The notes beneath the pieces were generated by a model. That model made no database searches. It was not told the DNA's origin and saw nothing but the letters and a program-made list of their open reading frames with translations. This document shows positions 1 to 7,859 of a DNA stretch of 43,826 nt, in pieces. The translations under genes were made by a program, and so were the position numbers. Origin of the DNA: Longimonas sp040409695 (GTDB lineage Bacteria; Bacteroidota; Rhodothermia; Rhodothermales; Salinibacteraceae). The number at the start of each line of letters is the position of its first letter. The first letter of the stretch is position 1. The stretch spans positions 1 to 43,826 of the forward strand of contig NZ_JARWGJ010000062.1 of NCBI RefSeq assembly GCF_040409695.1. Reading direction: 5' to 3'.

Positions 1-428
1 ACGACCCAGTACTCCTGCACGCCATGCATTTCGTACAGCCGCTTTTTTGTCGTGAGGTCGTGATGGGCCGTCGACGGTGAGAGCACCTCCATCACCAGGT
101 CGGGGGCTCCGTCGATTACCTGCTCACCGATCACATCTAACCGTTCTTTCGCTACGAACACCAGGTCGGGTTGCACGACATTGGTATCCGAGAGCTTTAC
201 GTCGATGGGTGCGAACAACACCTCGCCTCCATCTTCAACACAGGCATACAGCGCACGATACAGATATGCAACAATGCGTTGATGGTTGGATGTAGGCGCA
301 GGCGACATGACAAGCGATCCATCGATGAGCTGATAGGGAGCGCCTTCGGGAAGCTGCTGGTAATCAGCGTAGCTATACTGCTCTTTGTCGGGCAGCGTCT
401 CGGGCAATGGCAGCGTCGTCGATTCCAT
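1..428 (-). CDS. Uma2-family (DUF820) putative endonuclease, C-terminus cut off by window edge
   Basis: The minus-strand frame opens with ATG at 428 and stays open for 142 codons to the window edge, so the C-terminus is missing. The visible protein has the Uma2/DUF820 layout: an early YQLIDG segment, then SPAPTSNHQ, a beta-rich middle ending in QPDLVFV, and DLVMEVLSPST near the end. In this family the Asp of the PDL segment and the Glu of the EVLSPS segment belong to a PD-(D/E)XK nuclease-like core. Members are abundant in cyanobacteria and Bacteroidota and few have a known role. It lies 89 bases downstream of ribD on the same strand. The family assignment is firm; nuclease activity is only inferred. 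Confidence 0.85.
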   Translation of the reverse strand, partial: MESTTLPLPETLPDKEQYSYADYQQLPEGAPYQLIDGSLVMSPAPTSNHQRIVAYLYRALYACVEDGGEVLFAPIDVKLSDTNVVQPDLVFVAKERLDVIGEQVIDGAPDLVMEVLSPSTAHHDLTTKKRLYEMHGVQEYWV

Positions 429-517
429 GACTCTGTCAACCTGTGGTGATGGAGGTATGTGTGCATTTATACGCTGCGTATTCGCGATGTATCCCTGCGA
501 CTTTCTCTCACCTCACG

Positions 518-1717
518 TCACACCGATCGCATGTAGCCTTTGAACAGTAGATCCTCCCCAACGGATGTCCACTGCTGATCGGCGAAGGTCAGGGCGTTAT
601 CCATGCGGCGGATGCCGAGATCGTGCAGGCTTGGCATGCCGGTGCCCACAACCTTAGGCGCGATGAAGCAGAAGAAGCGATCGACCAGGTCCTGCTGAAA
701 CAGTGCCGTAGCAAGCCCCGGACCCGCCTCTACGAGAAGCGATTGCAGCGGGCGAGCGACAGGGCCGTCGGGGGCGCCGAGGTGAGTAAGTAGAGCCTGC
801 AGGTCGAGGTGATCGTCGAGCGTTTCGGGGATGCGCACGACCTGTCCGCCCTGCGCGGTGAGCGTTTCGGCATAGGCAGGCGCTGCCCGCTCTGCGCCGA
901 CAACGGCCACGGTGGAAGCGGTGTGGCCATCGGTAAAGAGGTGCAGCTCCGGCGAAAGCGTGCCCGTGCGGTCGAGCACGATGCGATGCGGCTGGAGGCC
1001 ATCTACGTGGCGCACCGTCAGGCGCGGGTCGTCGGCCGCTGCGGTGCCGCTGCCTACGAGCACGCCGTCGAGCTCAGCGCGCCACCGGTGCACCTGCGTG
1101 CGCGACTCCGCGCCCGAGATCCACTGGCTGTGTCCGGTGGTTGTGGCAATACGTCCGTCGAGCGTCTGCGCAATCTTGAGCGTGACGAGCGGGCGTCCGG
1201 TCGTTACGTGATGAAAGAACGCCTCGTTGAGCCGCTTGCATGCATCTTGCTCTACGCCAACTGTTACGTCGATCCCATGAGCGCGCATTCGCTCAATGCC
1301 ACGCCCGGCCACCTCCGGGTACGGATCAACCGTGCCCACGACTACGCGCGGGATGCCTACATCGACGATCAGGTTGCTGCAGGGGGGCGTTTTGCCATGG
1401 TGGCTGCATGGTTCGAGGTTCACGTAGAGCGTTGCGCGGCGCAGCGCATCGGGGCCGTGGGTGTCTATCGCCGTGTGGATAGCCCGCGCCTCTGCGTGCG
1501 CCTCCCCGTATTTCGCGTGCCAGCCCTCTGCCAGGATCTCACCGTGCGCATCCACCAAGACAGCCCCCACCATCGGGTTGGGACTTACGTGTCCGGCGCC
1601 CCGCCGCGCCAGAGCGATGCAGCGACGCATCCACCCGGATGCCCCGGACGCTCCGTCGGAGGGGGTGTCTACACTTCCTGGATGTAGCTCGGCAGCGAAG
1701 CCTGGGTCAGTTGCCAT
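518..1717 (-). CDS. ribD: Bifunctional riboflavin biosynthesis protein RibD (deaminase/reductase)
   Basis: RibD catalyses two cytosolic riboflavin steps: deamination of the pyrimidine intermediate, then NADPH-dependent reduction of its ribosyl side chain. The N-terminal deaminase domain carries the zinc ligands in HAE (His74, Glu76) and in PCSHHGKTPPC (Cys104, Cys113). The reductase domain starts near residue 178 with LKIAQTLDGRIA and contains the VGSGTAAADDPRL segment. The 399-residue length is near normal. The ATG at 1717 overlaps the end of the upstream gene by 49 bases and gives about 25 extra N-terminal residues; the in-frame ATG at 1630 (MRRCIALA) looks slightly too short. No other rib gene is nearby. 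Confidence 0.95.
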   Translation of the reverse strand: MATDPGFAAELHPGSVDTPSDGASGASGWMRRCIALARRGAGHVSPNPMVGAVLVDAHGEILAEGWHAKYGEAHAEARAIHTAIDTHGPDALRRATLYVNLEPCSHHGKTPPCSNLIVDVGIPRVVVGTVDPYPEVAGRGIERMRAHGIDVTVGVEQDACKRLNEAFFHHVTTGRPLVTLKIAQTLDGRIATTTGHSQWISGAESRTQVHRWRAELDGVLVGSGTAAADDPRLTVRHVDGLQPHRIVLDRTGTLSPELHLFTDGHTASTVAVVGAERAAPAYAETLTAQGGQVVRIPETLDDHLDLQALLTHLGAPDGPVARPLQSLLVEAGPGLATALFQQDLVDRFFCFIAPKVVGTGMPSLHDLGIRRMDNALTFADQQWTSVGEDLLFKGYMRSV

Positions 1718-2367
1718 TGCTCAAAGTAGAATTTGGATTCGGAGCGCGCCTTCTGAAACGGAAGCACAAAGCACCGCGTGGATTCGGTGGAGACGTGCGT
1801 TTGGAGCGCATCGGTAAGGGCCTCGCGTACGGGCGCCGGGCTGAAGAAGCTCCAATCGAAGCCGTCATGGGCGGGCTCCGACGAGAACACCGTAGCGCCC
1901 GATTCGAGGAGATCATGCAGCGCGCTGCTGGCCTGCCGCCGGCCCGACGCGGCCACCGTGCGAAGGGGAGCGGGCGCTATGGGATGCGCAGATACAGCAA
2001 CTACACGTTCGCCATTGGGCTGCATCCATCGCCGGCGCACGGCCTGCATGTCGAGATCGGCTTCGAGCGTGCCTTCTGGATCGACACCGAGACCGTGCGG
2101 ATGCGAGAACACCTCGGCCAACGCATGAACGACGGCATCCATGACAGGAAGCGCGGTGAGTCCGATGCGGTCTGCATCCAGATCGGTGCCCGCAAGATAG
2201 CCGCGGTAGGCCGTGGGCGGATCGAGGAGGGCACGCAGCGTAGCAGGATCGGGCTGGGCTGTGGTGTCGGCAGAGCGCTGGGCCTGCTTCCGAGCATCGG
2301 GATCGGCGTTTTCCGTCACGGCCTCAAGCAGGGCAGGCTCTTCAACGAAGTATTTAACGATGGGCAT
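1669..2367 (-). CDS. Hypothetical protein, 232 residues
   Basis: I do not recognise this family. The ATG at 2367 (MPIVKYF) is preferred, because the upstream part of the open frame is rich in Pro, Arg and Cys and looks non-coding. The protein appears soluble, with no signal peptide or membrane segment. It is acidic in the middle, and the C-terminal half has a mixed aromatic stretch, GFDWSFFSP and KFYFEQWQLT. Its 3' end overlaps the start of ribD by 49 bases and its start is 58 bases from the stop of the upstream membrane-anchored gene, which suggests co-transcription and perhaps translational coupling to ribD. No function is assigned. Confidence 0.7.
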   Translation of the reverse strand: MPIVKYFVEEPALLEAVTENADPDARKQAQRSADTTAQPDPATLRALLDPPTAYRGYLAGTDLDADRIGLTALPVMDAVVHALAEVFSHPHGLGVDPEGTLEADLDMQAVRRRWMQPNGERVVAVSAHPIAPAPLRTVAASGRRQASSALHDLLESGATVFSSEPAHDGFDWSFFSPAPVREALTDALQTHVSTESTRCFVLPFQKARSESKFYFEQWQLTQASLPSYIQEV

Positions 2368-2425
2368 GGTGGGACTGCGGGGGTAGCACGCAACGAGTGT
2401 GGGTCGAGGATACGGCGCACACGGG

Positions 2426-3550
2426 CTATGGGTTTTCAGCGGGATGCGTGACGGGCTCACCGGCGGTGGCGGCCGGTTCTGAGCCTGGGTCGATTGCCTC
2501 CAGCTGCTCGCGGTGCGCTTCGTACGAGGCGTCGGATCCGCCTGCGGCGTGGCGGACCTGCGCGCGCTGGCGGGGCAGCAGCATGTCGACCCGGTCTACG
2601 GTGCCCATCCAGACCTTCAGCGCCTTTCCAGCGCGGCGTGCACGGGCGTGCACAGCCGGTGGCAGTGCGAGCGTGATGGAGGCGCCCGGTGGCAGCACCA
2701 CATCGACGGGGTGGCGCCAGTCGCGCTGCTCCAGCCGGTCGATGTAGAACATGCGCGTGCCGTTGTTCGCCACCTGGGCGCGCCCGTCGGTAAGCGCAAT
2801 CTGCTGCTGCGGGAGCCGCTCATCCCCTACGTGATAGGCTTCCAGGTCGAGCGGTTCAGCACGTGAGGTGTTGGCATACGCATCCAGAATCTCAATGAAG
2901 TCGCTGGTGTAGTCTTTCAGCCAGCCGCAGTAGCTGCGCACCGCTCCATCGGCTACCGTCACCTCAACAACGACCTGCGAAAACAGGTGGCGCTCCAGCA
3001 GCGGGTCGAACGCATTGCCCGTGTGCTGCACGACCTCCGTCGATATAGACTGCACCTGTGCATCGTGCCGCCCGATGAGTCCGCCTGCCGGTGCCTTTGC
3101 CTTCGCCACGCCGATGATCATGCCGATGGACTGCAGCAGCGCATCGCGCACCATACCCATCCAGTTGCGAACCCACCGCCCCAGCCGCCGGAACAGACCC
3201 GGATTCCGCGTCTGCTCGATGAGCATTTCGCGGCGCTCCCGGTTCTTTTCGGTGAGGCCTTCCGGACACCGGTAGAGCGCGTGCACGGAAGCGTACTGCT
3301 CCTTGTATAGGATGGTCGACCGCTCCAGATGCCCCTCACGGGCTACTACCGGTTCAGGGTATGTAAGCTCCAGTCCGGTAGAGCGGATGTCGGCGGTGCC
3401 CCAGGTGGCTTCGTTTGCCTGCGTTACGAGTGTAATCGGGAAGCCGTCAAACGACTTCAGGCAGCGGTCGCGCCGGCGCGTGCGTACGAGCGCCAACACC
3501 GTGGCAACCGCCAGAATAACGAGAATAGTGACCAGCGTAGAGCCATCCAC
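2426..3550 (-). CDS. Membrane-anchored hypothetical protein, 374 residues
   Basis: The family is not recognised. The N-terminus has one clear transmembrane helix, roughly residues 5-22 (LVTILVILAVATVLALV), followed by the positive cluster RTRRRDRC. This predicts a type III membrane anchor with a large cytosolic domain. The rest appears globular: an Arg-rich helical stretch around residues 105-135, a short glycine-bearing hydrophobic region near residues 140-160 and a beta-rich C-terminal half. The last 40 residues are polar and low in complexity. It lies between a DoxX-like gene and the other hypothetical gene on the same strand, 51 and 58 bases away. It could be an envelope or membrane quality-control component, but nothing in the sequence proves this. 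Confidence 0.7.
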   Translation of the reverse strand: MDGSTLVTILVILAVATVLALVRTRRRDRCLKSFDGFPITLVTQANEATWGTADIRSTGLELTYPEPVVAREGHLERSTILYKEQYASVHALYRCPEGLTEKNRERREMLIEQTRNPGLFRRLGRWVRNWMGMVRDALLQSIGMIIGVAKAKAPAGGLIGRHDAQVQSISTEVVQHTGNAFDPLLERHLFSQVVVEVTVADGAVRSYCGWLKDYTSDFIEILDAYANTSRAEPLDLEAYHVGDERLPQQQIALTDGRAQVANNGTRMFYIDRLEQRDWRHPVDVVLPPGASITLALPPAVHARARRAGKALKVWMGTVDRVDMLLPRQRAQVRHAAGGSDASYEAHREQLEAIDPGSEPAATAGEPVTHPAENP

Positions 3551-3562
3551 GGGCTATTGTGC

Positions 3563-3601
3563 GCAAGTGCTGTGTGCAAGTGCTATCTGCAAGTGCTGCA
3601 G
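3563..3601. repeat. Three tandem 13-bp repeats
   Basis: The nine-base core GCAAGTGCT occurs at 3563, 3576 and 3589 with an exact period of 13 bases. The array fills the 51-base gap between the doxX-like gene and the membrane-anchored hypothetical gene. It could be slippage-generated or a protein-binding array; nothing else supports a function. Confidence 0.75.
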
Positions 3602-3979
3602 TTATTCGTCGTTTGCAGGCGCCGCCTGGCGCTGCCGATAGGTGACATATGAAACAGCCAGAACCCCGAGTACGATGACTGGGGGCAGAATGTCACCGAT
3701 TGGGTCGCCTACCGCCGTATGCGCAATGAACGCGGACACAAACGAGGTGATGAACCCGAAGTACGTCCACTCTTTCAAGAAACGCGGAAGCGGAGCCAAC
3801 AGAGCTATACTCCCTACGATCTTAGCGATGCCCAGTTGCACCCGAAAATAGTCCGGAAACCCCAGATGCCGGAACGCCTCAGCCATGTCCTCTGCCAGCA
3901 AGTACAGCGTTCCCGATGCAAACTGCGCCAGCGCAAGGAGTCCGGTAGCTCCCCAATAGATGTAATCGCGTTTTGTCAT
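3602..3979 (-). CDS. DoxX-family membrane protein
   Basis: This is a 125-residue, four-helix membrane protein of the DoxX/DoxD-like superfamily. The helices lie near residues 8-28, 45-64, 72-90 and 98-115. The YWGATGLLALAQFASG start and the LGIAKIVGSIALLAP segment in helix two are typical of the family. DoxX-like proteins have been linked to thiosulfate or quinone-related redox functions and to oxidative stress complexes, but most are uncharacterised. The ATG at 3979 is the natural start. It is the first gene of a minus-strand run reaching to the window edge. The start lies in a 311-base divergent region shared with plsC. Confidence 0.8.
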   Translation of the reverse strand: MTKRDYIYWGATGLLALAQFASGTLYLLAEDMAEAFRHLGFPDYFRVQLGIAKIVGSIALLAPLPRFLKEWTYFGFITSFVSAFIAHTAVGDPIGDILPPVIVLGVLAVSYVTYRQRQAAPANDE

Positions 3980-4126
3980 GTTAAGCTTTATTTGTTACAA
4001 CACACAAATTATGATAACGTATGACTCTAAACAGGTGCGTGGCTGCACAGTTCGGTTCTTCCCTACTCTTTTTTTCTACGGGGCGCCTGAAGCACTTTCT
4101 TGCATAAACGGTACAATCGAACGAAG

Positions 4127-4145
4127 CGTACTTCTGCCAAGTACG
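4127..4145. promoter_or_regulatory. Operator-like dyad CGTACTT-N5-AAGTACG
   Basis: Two perfect 7-bp inverted arms are separated by five bases (CTGCC). The dyad ends 18 bases before a candidate -7 element, so a bound protein would cover the -33 region of a plsC promoter. It has no T-run and is too small to be a convincing terminator. The regulatory role is inferred. Confidence 0.4.
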
Positions 4146-4163
4146 TAGTGCCTTAGGACCTGA

Positions 4164-4171
4164 TATTTTTG
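4164..4171 (+). promoter_or_regulatory. Candidate Bacteroidota -7 element upstream of plsC
   Basis: TATTTTTG matches TAnnTTTG exactly. I find no TTTG at the usual 19-21 base distance upstream, so only half of the promoter is supported. It would give a leader of about 110-120 bases before the ATG at 4291. Confidence 0.25.
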
Positions 4172-4290
4172 CTGGCCGACCCGACCAGATTTGTAGCCAC
4201 GAGATACGGACATCTCTTTTCTCGCTGCTGGACGTTCTCGACGCGACTTCATGGCTCTGGCTTTCCTTACGTTACAAACAGCCTGTATAG

Positions 4291-5073
4291 ATGCGCGACA
4301 TTCTGCTTTCAGCCTGGGTCTGGACCTCCACGGCTCTTCTTCTCATTGCCTGGGTGCCGATCATTGCGGTGGTGCGCCTCACCGACCGCGACCCGGCTCT
4401 CTACCGGAGTGGCTATACCCTGCGGCTTCTGGGACGCAGCATGACCTACCTGAACCCGTTCTGGGACGTAAAGGTTGAGGGTACGCCTCCCGATAATCCG
4501 CGCAACCCCTACGTAGTTGTCGGGAATCACCTCTCTCAGGGCGACCCGCCCGTAGTGTCGCGGCTTCCATGGGAGATGAAGTGGGTCGCCAAGAAAGAAC
4601 TGTTCGACCTGCCCGTAGCCGGGTGGCTCTTACGCCTCTCCGGAGATATCTGCGTCGATCGCAATGACCCGGCAAGCCGCAGCCGTGTCATCGACAAAGC
4701 ACGACGCTACATCGATCATAAGTGCAGCGTCATGTTCTTTCCTGAAGGCACCCGCTCGCGCGACGGACGCGTTCACCAGTTTGCCAACGGTGCTTTTCGG
4801 TTGGCGCTGGATGCAGGAGTCCCTGTTCTCCCGATCGTCATCGACGGCACCCAGGAGGCCCTCCCTAAGCATAGCCTGCGCTTCCGCACTAACCCGGAGA
4901 CCATGCGCGTGAAGGTGCTTCCCCCTGTAGATCCCCGTGCCGAAGGCCTCACCGAAGTCGACACCCTTCGCGCGCATGTCCGTCAGCAGATTGTCGCACA
5001 GCTTGCCGAGTGGCGCGGCACTTCTCCTGATGCGGTCGATGCCTTGACGTCTCGATCGGCGCCTTCGTCGTAG
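4291..5073 (+). CDS. Lysophospholipid acyltransferase, PlsC family
   Basis: This 260-residue protein is a member of the 1-acyl-sn-glycerol-3-phosphate acyltransferase family. Those enzymes transfer an acyl chain to lysophosphatidic acid or a related acceptor on the inner membrane. Residues 8-28 form a hydrophobic N-terminal anchor. The HX4D motif is present as NHLSQGDP (His80, Asp85), and the substrate-binding motif as FPEGTRSRDG from residue 150. Length is normal. The true acceptor cannot be read from the sequence, so plsC itself is not assigned. It is 129 bases before a metallophosphoesterase lipoprotein gene on the same strand and may lead that cluster. Confidence 0.9.
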   Translation: MRDILLSAWVWTSTALLLIAWVPIIAVVRLTDRDPALYRSGYTLRLLGRSMTYLNPFWDVKVEGTPPDNPRNPYVVVGNHLSQGDPPVVSRLPWEMKWVAKKELFDLPVAGWLLRLSGDICVDRNDPASRSRVIDKARRYIDHKCSVMFFPEGTRSRDGRVHQFANGAFRLALDAGVPVLPIVIDGTQEALPKHSLRFRTNPETMRVKVLPPVDPRAEGLTEVDTLRAHVRQQIVAQLAEWRGTSPDAVDALTSRSAPSS

Positions 5074-5202
5074 CCTGCGCATCGCCCCACCGGCTCTGTC
5101 CGTCAGTTGTGCAGCGTGCCCACAGGCCAGGCCGTTGAACGGTGTAACGCACATTCCTGCTCTGACACATAGCCCAGCCGCCCCGTTCTGCTTCCCTCTC
5201 TT

Positions 5203-6495
5203 ATGCGTCAACGCTCCCACCCCATTCGTTTCGCCGTACTGATTGCACTGACTGCTGTGCTGGTTACGTCCGTCGGCGGCTGTGCTTCGATGGAGCTTGT
5301 CGAAGAGGAGTACGACGAAGAGCTTTACGCCTTCATTGAGCCGCCCGAAGCGGTCCAACCCGATTCGACGCGCTTCCTGGTCGTAGGCGATACGCAGCAT
5401 TCCTGGCGGGCCGAGCATCGCTTCTGGAGGCGCCATAACTGGGCGACATGGTGGCAGCTCGCGTTTCCGTTCTACCAGCTCACGCGTGTGGGCAACGGGT
5501 TCGTCGGCGGCATCAACTATCTGCGGCAGAAGCCCGACCTCGGGAGCCGCGAGCGGGCGGCTGTGCGAACAGCCATGCACGCTGCAACCGAAGAGCACGA
5601 GCCGGCCTTTATCGTCCATACCGGCGATATGGCTGCGCACGACGGACGCTACGCCGAACACTGGCATCACTTTCTGGATGAGTATGGATCTGGCGAGGCC
5701 AGCCTGCTCCGTTCGTATCCCTTCGTAGCCGCCGCCGGCAACCATGACCTGACGAACGACCCCAACTACGGGCGCCCGAATTACGAGGCCATTTTTGGCG
5801 CGGACGCTCGCTTTCAGACCATTGAGTTTCCCGATGCCGTGCTCTTCGTCGTCGACTCCAACCTGATCGTTGACCAGGAATCGATCATGACAGACGAGCA
5901 GCACAAAGCGGCGTTTCGCTCCTGGTTTGTCGGAGACGAGACGCCGTCGTGGCTGGAACGCCAGCTTGAGGCGCACCGCGACAAATCACTCAAGATCATC
6001 GCCTCACACCACCCGCTCTCTACGCTCAGCTGGCACGAACGTGACTTTCGTAAGGACGCCTACGGCCCAAACTTGATGGACAAGCGCGAACGCCTCATTA
6101 ATCTGTTGCTCGACCACGATGTGCAGGCTATGCTCACCGGCCATGAGCACCTGTACGAACGCAACCAGCTTACCGCCTGCCGCAACGACACGCTCCGCAC
6201 CATGCACACTGTTATCAGCAGCGGCGGCGGGGCCATTGTGCGTCCGACCACAACCGCCGAGGAGGAGCGGACCCGCAAGCGCCACTATGCCAGCCAGGGC
6301 TTCGACGTAACGCTACAGGCCCAGAAGTCCGTCTACCACTACACCTGGGCCACCATCGAAGGGGCTACCCTCACGCTCGACACGTACGAGGTCGACGTTT
6401 CAACCCCAACGGAGGTGACGCTCCTTGACCACGTTACCATTCGGGGCGATGCCGCCTCCCAAGCCTGCACGCTCACTGAATCATCGTCCCAATAG
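5203..6495 (+). CDS. Lipoprotein metallophosphoesterase (calcineurin-like)
   Basis: This 430-residue protein starts with a positive N-terminus, a hydrophobic helix and a lipobox-like VGGC (Cys27), so it is probably an exported lipoprotein. The calcineurin-like metal motifs follow in order: VVGDTQ (Asp63), HTGDMAAHDGR (Asp142), AGNHD (Asn180, His181), ASHHP (His269/270) and LTGHEHLYER (His314, His316). Motif I is GDTQ rather than the more usual DxH, a variant seen in some purple-acid-phosphatase-like and CPPED1-like enzymes. A Trp-rich insertion lies at residues 68-95. The substrate is unknown. The next gene, an outer-membrane barrel, starts 9 bases after the stop, so the two are very probably co-translated. 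Confidence 0.9.
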   Translation: MRQRSHPIRFAVLIALTAVLVTSVGGCASMELVEEEYDEELYAFIEPPEAVQPDSTRFLVVGDTQHSWRAEHRFWRRHNWATWWQLAFPFYQLTRVGNGFVGGINYLRQKPDLGSRERAAVRTAMHAATEEHEPAFIVHTGDMAAHDGRYAEHWHHFLDEYGSGEASLLRSYPFVAAAGNHDLTNDPNYGRPNYEAIFGADARFQTIEFPDAVLFVVDSNLIVDQESIMTDEQHKAAFRSWFVGDETPSWLERQLEAHRDKSLKIIASHHPLSTLSWHERDFRKDAYGPNLMDKRERLINLLLDHDVQAMLTGHEHLYERNQLTACRNDTLRTMHTVISSGGGAIVRPTTTAEEERTRKRHYASQGFDVTLQAQKSVYHYTWATIEGATLTLDTYEVDVSTPTEVTLLDHVTIRGDAASQACTLTESSSQ

Positions 6496-6504
6496 CTGCT
6501 TCGT

Positions 6505-7809
6505 ATGAGCCGTTGTCATGTCTCCTTTCTTCTGCTTCTGATTGCCGCATGGGGCGTGCCATGGCAGGTAGCGGATGCGCATGCCGCGCCGTCTCATACG
6601 CTGTGGGCTGCCTCGATCGCAATCGATACCACCAATGCCGCGCCTCGGACGCGCACGGAGCAGCTGCGCCGTGCCCGTGCGCAGCAGCCGCGGGTGGATC
6701 TGCCAGAAGCTGGCCGCATTGAACGGTTCATTATCGGACTCGAAGACGATGGCCTCATCCATGCCATTAACCGCATCACACGGGGTACCCTGCGTGCACA
6801 GATTGGCGGGCTGCGCACCGGCACCGGCCTTGGCGCGCGCCTCTCGGTCCACCCGCTACATCGCGCCTCAAACGTCGACCTGATGGCCGGTGGCGCGCTC
6901 TCGATACGCGGCTTCTGGACTGCACACACGGCTTTTGCGCTACAGCGCGGGCCGGTCTTTACCCAGGTGTACGGCCACCTCCACCTGCGTCCGGAAGAGG
7001 TCGTACTCAGTGCCGCTCCCGACGCCGAAGAGCGGCTTGCGTTTCGCATCCGCAATACAGCCGCTGGTGGACTCATGGGCCTGCGTCTCTCTCCAGCACT
7101 TACACTGGCAGCCGACGTTGCATACACCACGAACCGTCCGCGCACCGACGATGACCTCGCTGCGTCTGAACTGCTCCTTGACCTCGATCGGTCGCGCTAT
7201 GTCACATATGGCACCCACCTGCTGTTTGACCGGCGCGATGCCCGGTACGGTAATGCGTATGGCAATCGCTTCACCCCGCTTACCGAGGACCTGAACGACC
7301 GTCCGGTCGCTCCCCGGTCGGGCACAATGCTGCAGCTTAAAGCGCACCGCTTTTACGACACCACCGACCGCTCCCTCTCGTTTGGCCGCCTGGTGGGCGA
7401 GGTGCAGCAGTATCTGTCTACCCGCCACGGCTATCACGTACTTGCGCTGCGCCACCGCACGGTGCTGACCGATGTATCTTCGACGGCCGACATTCCGTTT
7501 TTCGAGCTCCCAGCCCTCGGAGGCAGCTACACGCTGCGCGGCTTTCGCGACTTCCAGTTTCGCGGGCGGCATGCGCTGCTGTTCAATGCCGAATATCGCT
7601 GGCGGACCTGGCACTTTGCAGATCTCGTGCTCTTTGCTGATGCCGGCAAGTCCTTCGATACGGTCGACCGCTGGGGGCTCACCGACCTCAACATGTCGTA
7701 CGGCATTGGCAGCCGCCTCAGCAGCAACGGCTCCACACTCGGGCGCATAGACCTTGCGTATGGCGATGACGGACTGCGGCTAACCATCAGCACCGGCAAC
7801 GTCTTCTGA
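6505..7809 (+). CDS. Omp85/BamA-like outer-membrane beta-barrel without POTRA domains
   Basis: A 434-residue exported protein with a signal peptide ending near ADAHA, followed by alternating amphipathic strands up to a terminal Phe (STGNVF), the outer-membrane barrel signature. The segment LGGSYTLRGFRDFQFRGR around residues 335-352 matches the loop-6 (V/I)RG(F/Y) lid-lock region of the Omp85 superfamily, and LFNAEYRW and LVLFADAGK follow as in BamA/TamA barrels. Only about 60 residues lie between the signal and the first barrel strands, so there is no room for the usual POTRA repeats. It sits 9 bases after a lipoprotein metallophosphoesterase. I recall Bacteroidota proteins where a phosphoesterase and such a barrel are fused; here they are separate. 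Confidence 0.8.
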   Translation: MSRCHVSFLLLLIAAWGVPWQVADAHAAPSHTLWAASIAIDTTNAAPRTRTEQLRRARAQQPRVDLPEAGRIERFIIGLEDDGLIHAINRITRGTLRAQIGGLRTGTGLGARLSVHPLHRASNVDLMAGGALSIRGFWTAHTAFALQRGPVFTQVYGHLHLRPEEVVLSAAPDAEERLAFRIRNTAAGGLMGLRLSPALTLAADVAYTTNRPRTDDDLAASELLLDLDRSRYVTYGTHLLFDRRDARYGNAYGNRFTPLTEDLNDRPVAPRSGTMLQLKAHRFYDTTDRSLSFGRLVGEVQQYLSTRHGYHVLALRHRTVLTDVSSTADIPFFELPALGGSYTLRGFRDFQFRGRHALLFNAEYRWRTWHFADLVLFADAGKSFDTVDRWGLTDLNMSYGIGSRLSSNGSTLGRIDLAYGDDGLRLTISTGNVF

Positions 7810-7859
7810 CTCTCGTAGCCTCTCGTGTGCCCCGCTTCCCAATGCTTTCCTAAAGTGAC

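Larger units (their letters stand above)
3980..4290. other. Divergent intergenic region between doxX-like gene and plsC
   Basis: This 311-base region has no convincing gene. It should contain the promoters of both flanking genes. The doxX-proximal 50 bases are AT-rich. On the plus strand a perfect 7-bp dyad (4127-4145) lies 18 bases before a TATTTTTG element (4164-4171) matching the Bacteroidota -7 consensus. Confidence 0.7.

Noticed and set aside
809..1687. Long plus-strand open frame (292 codons) opposite ribD
   Set aside because: It is fully antisense to a confident ribD; composition is Arg-rich and no family features appear.
4630..5976. Minus-strand open frame of 448 codons opposite plsC and the phosphoesterase gene
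   Set aside because: It spans two confident genes on the other strand and shows no domain; a typical shadow in GC-rich DNA.
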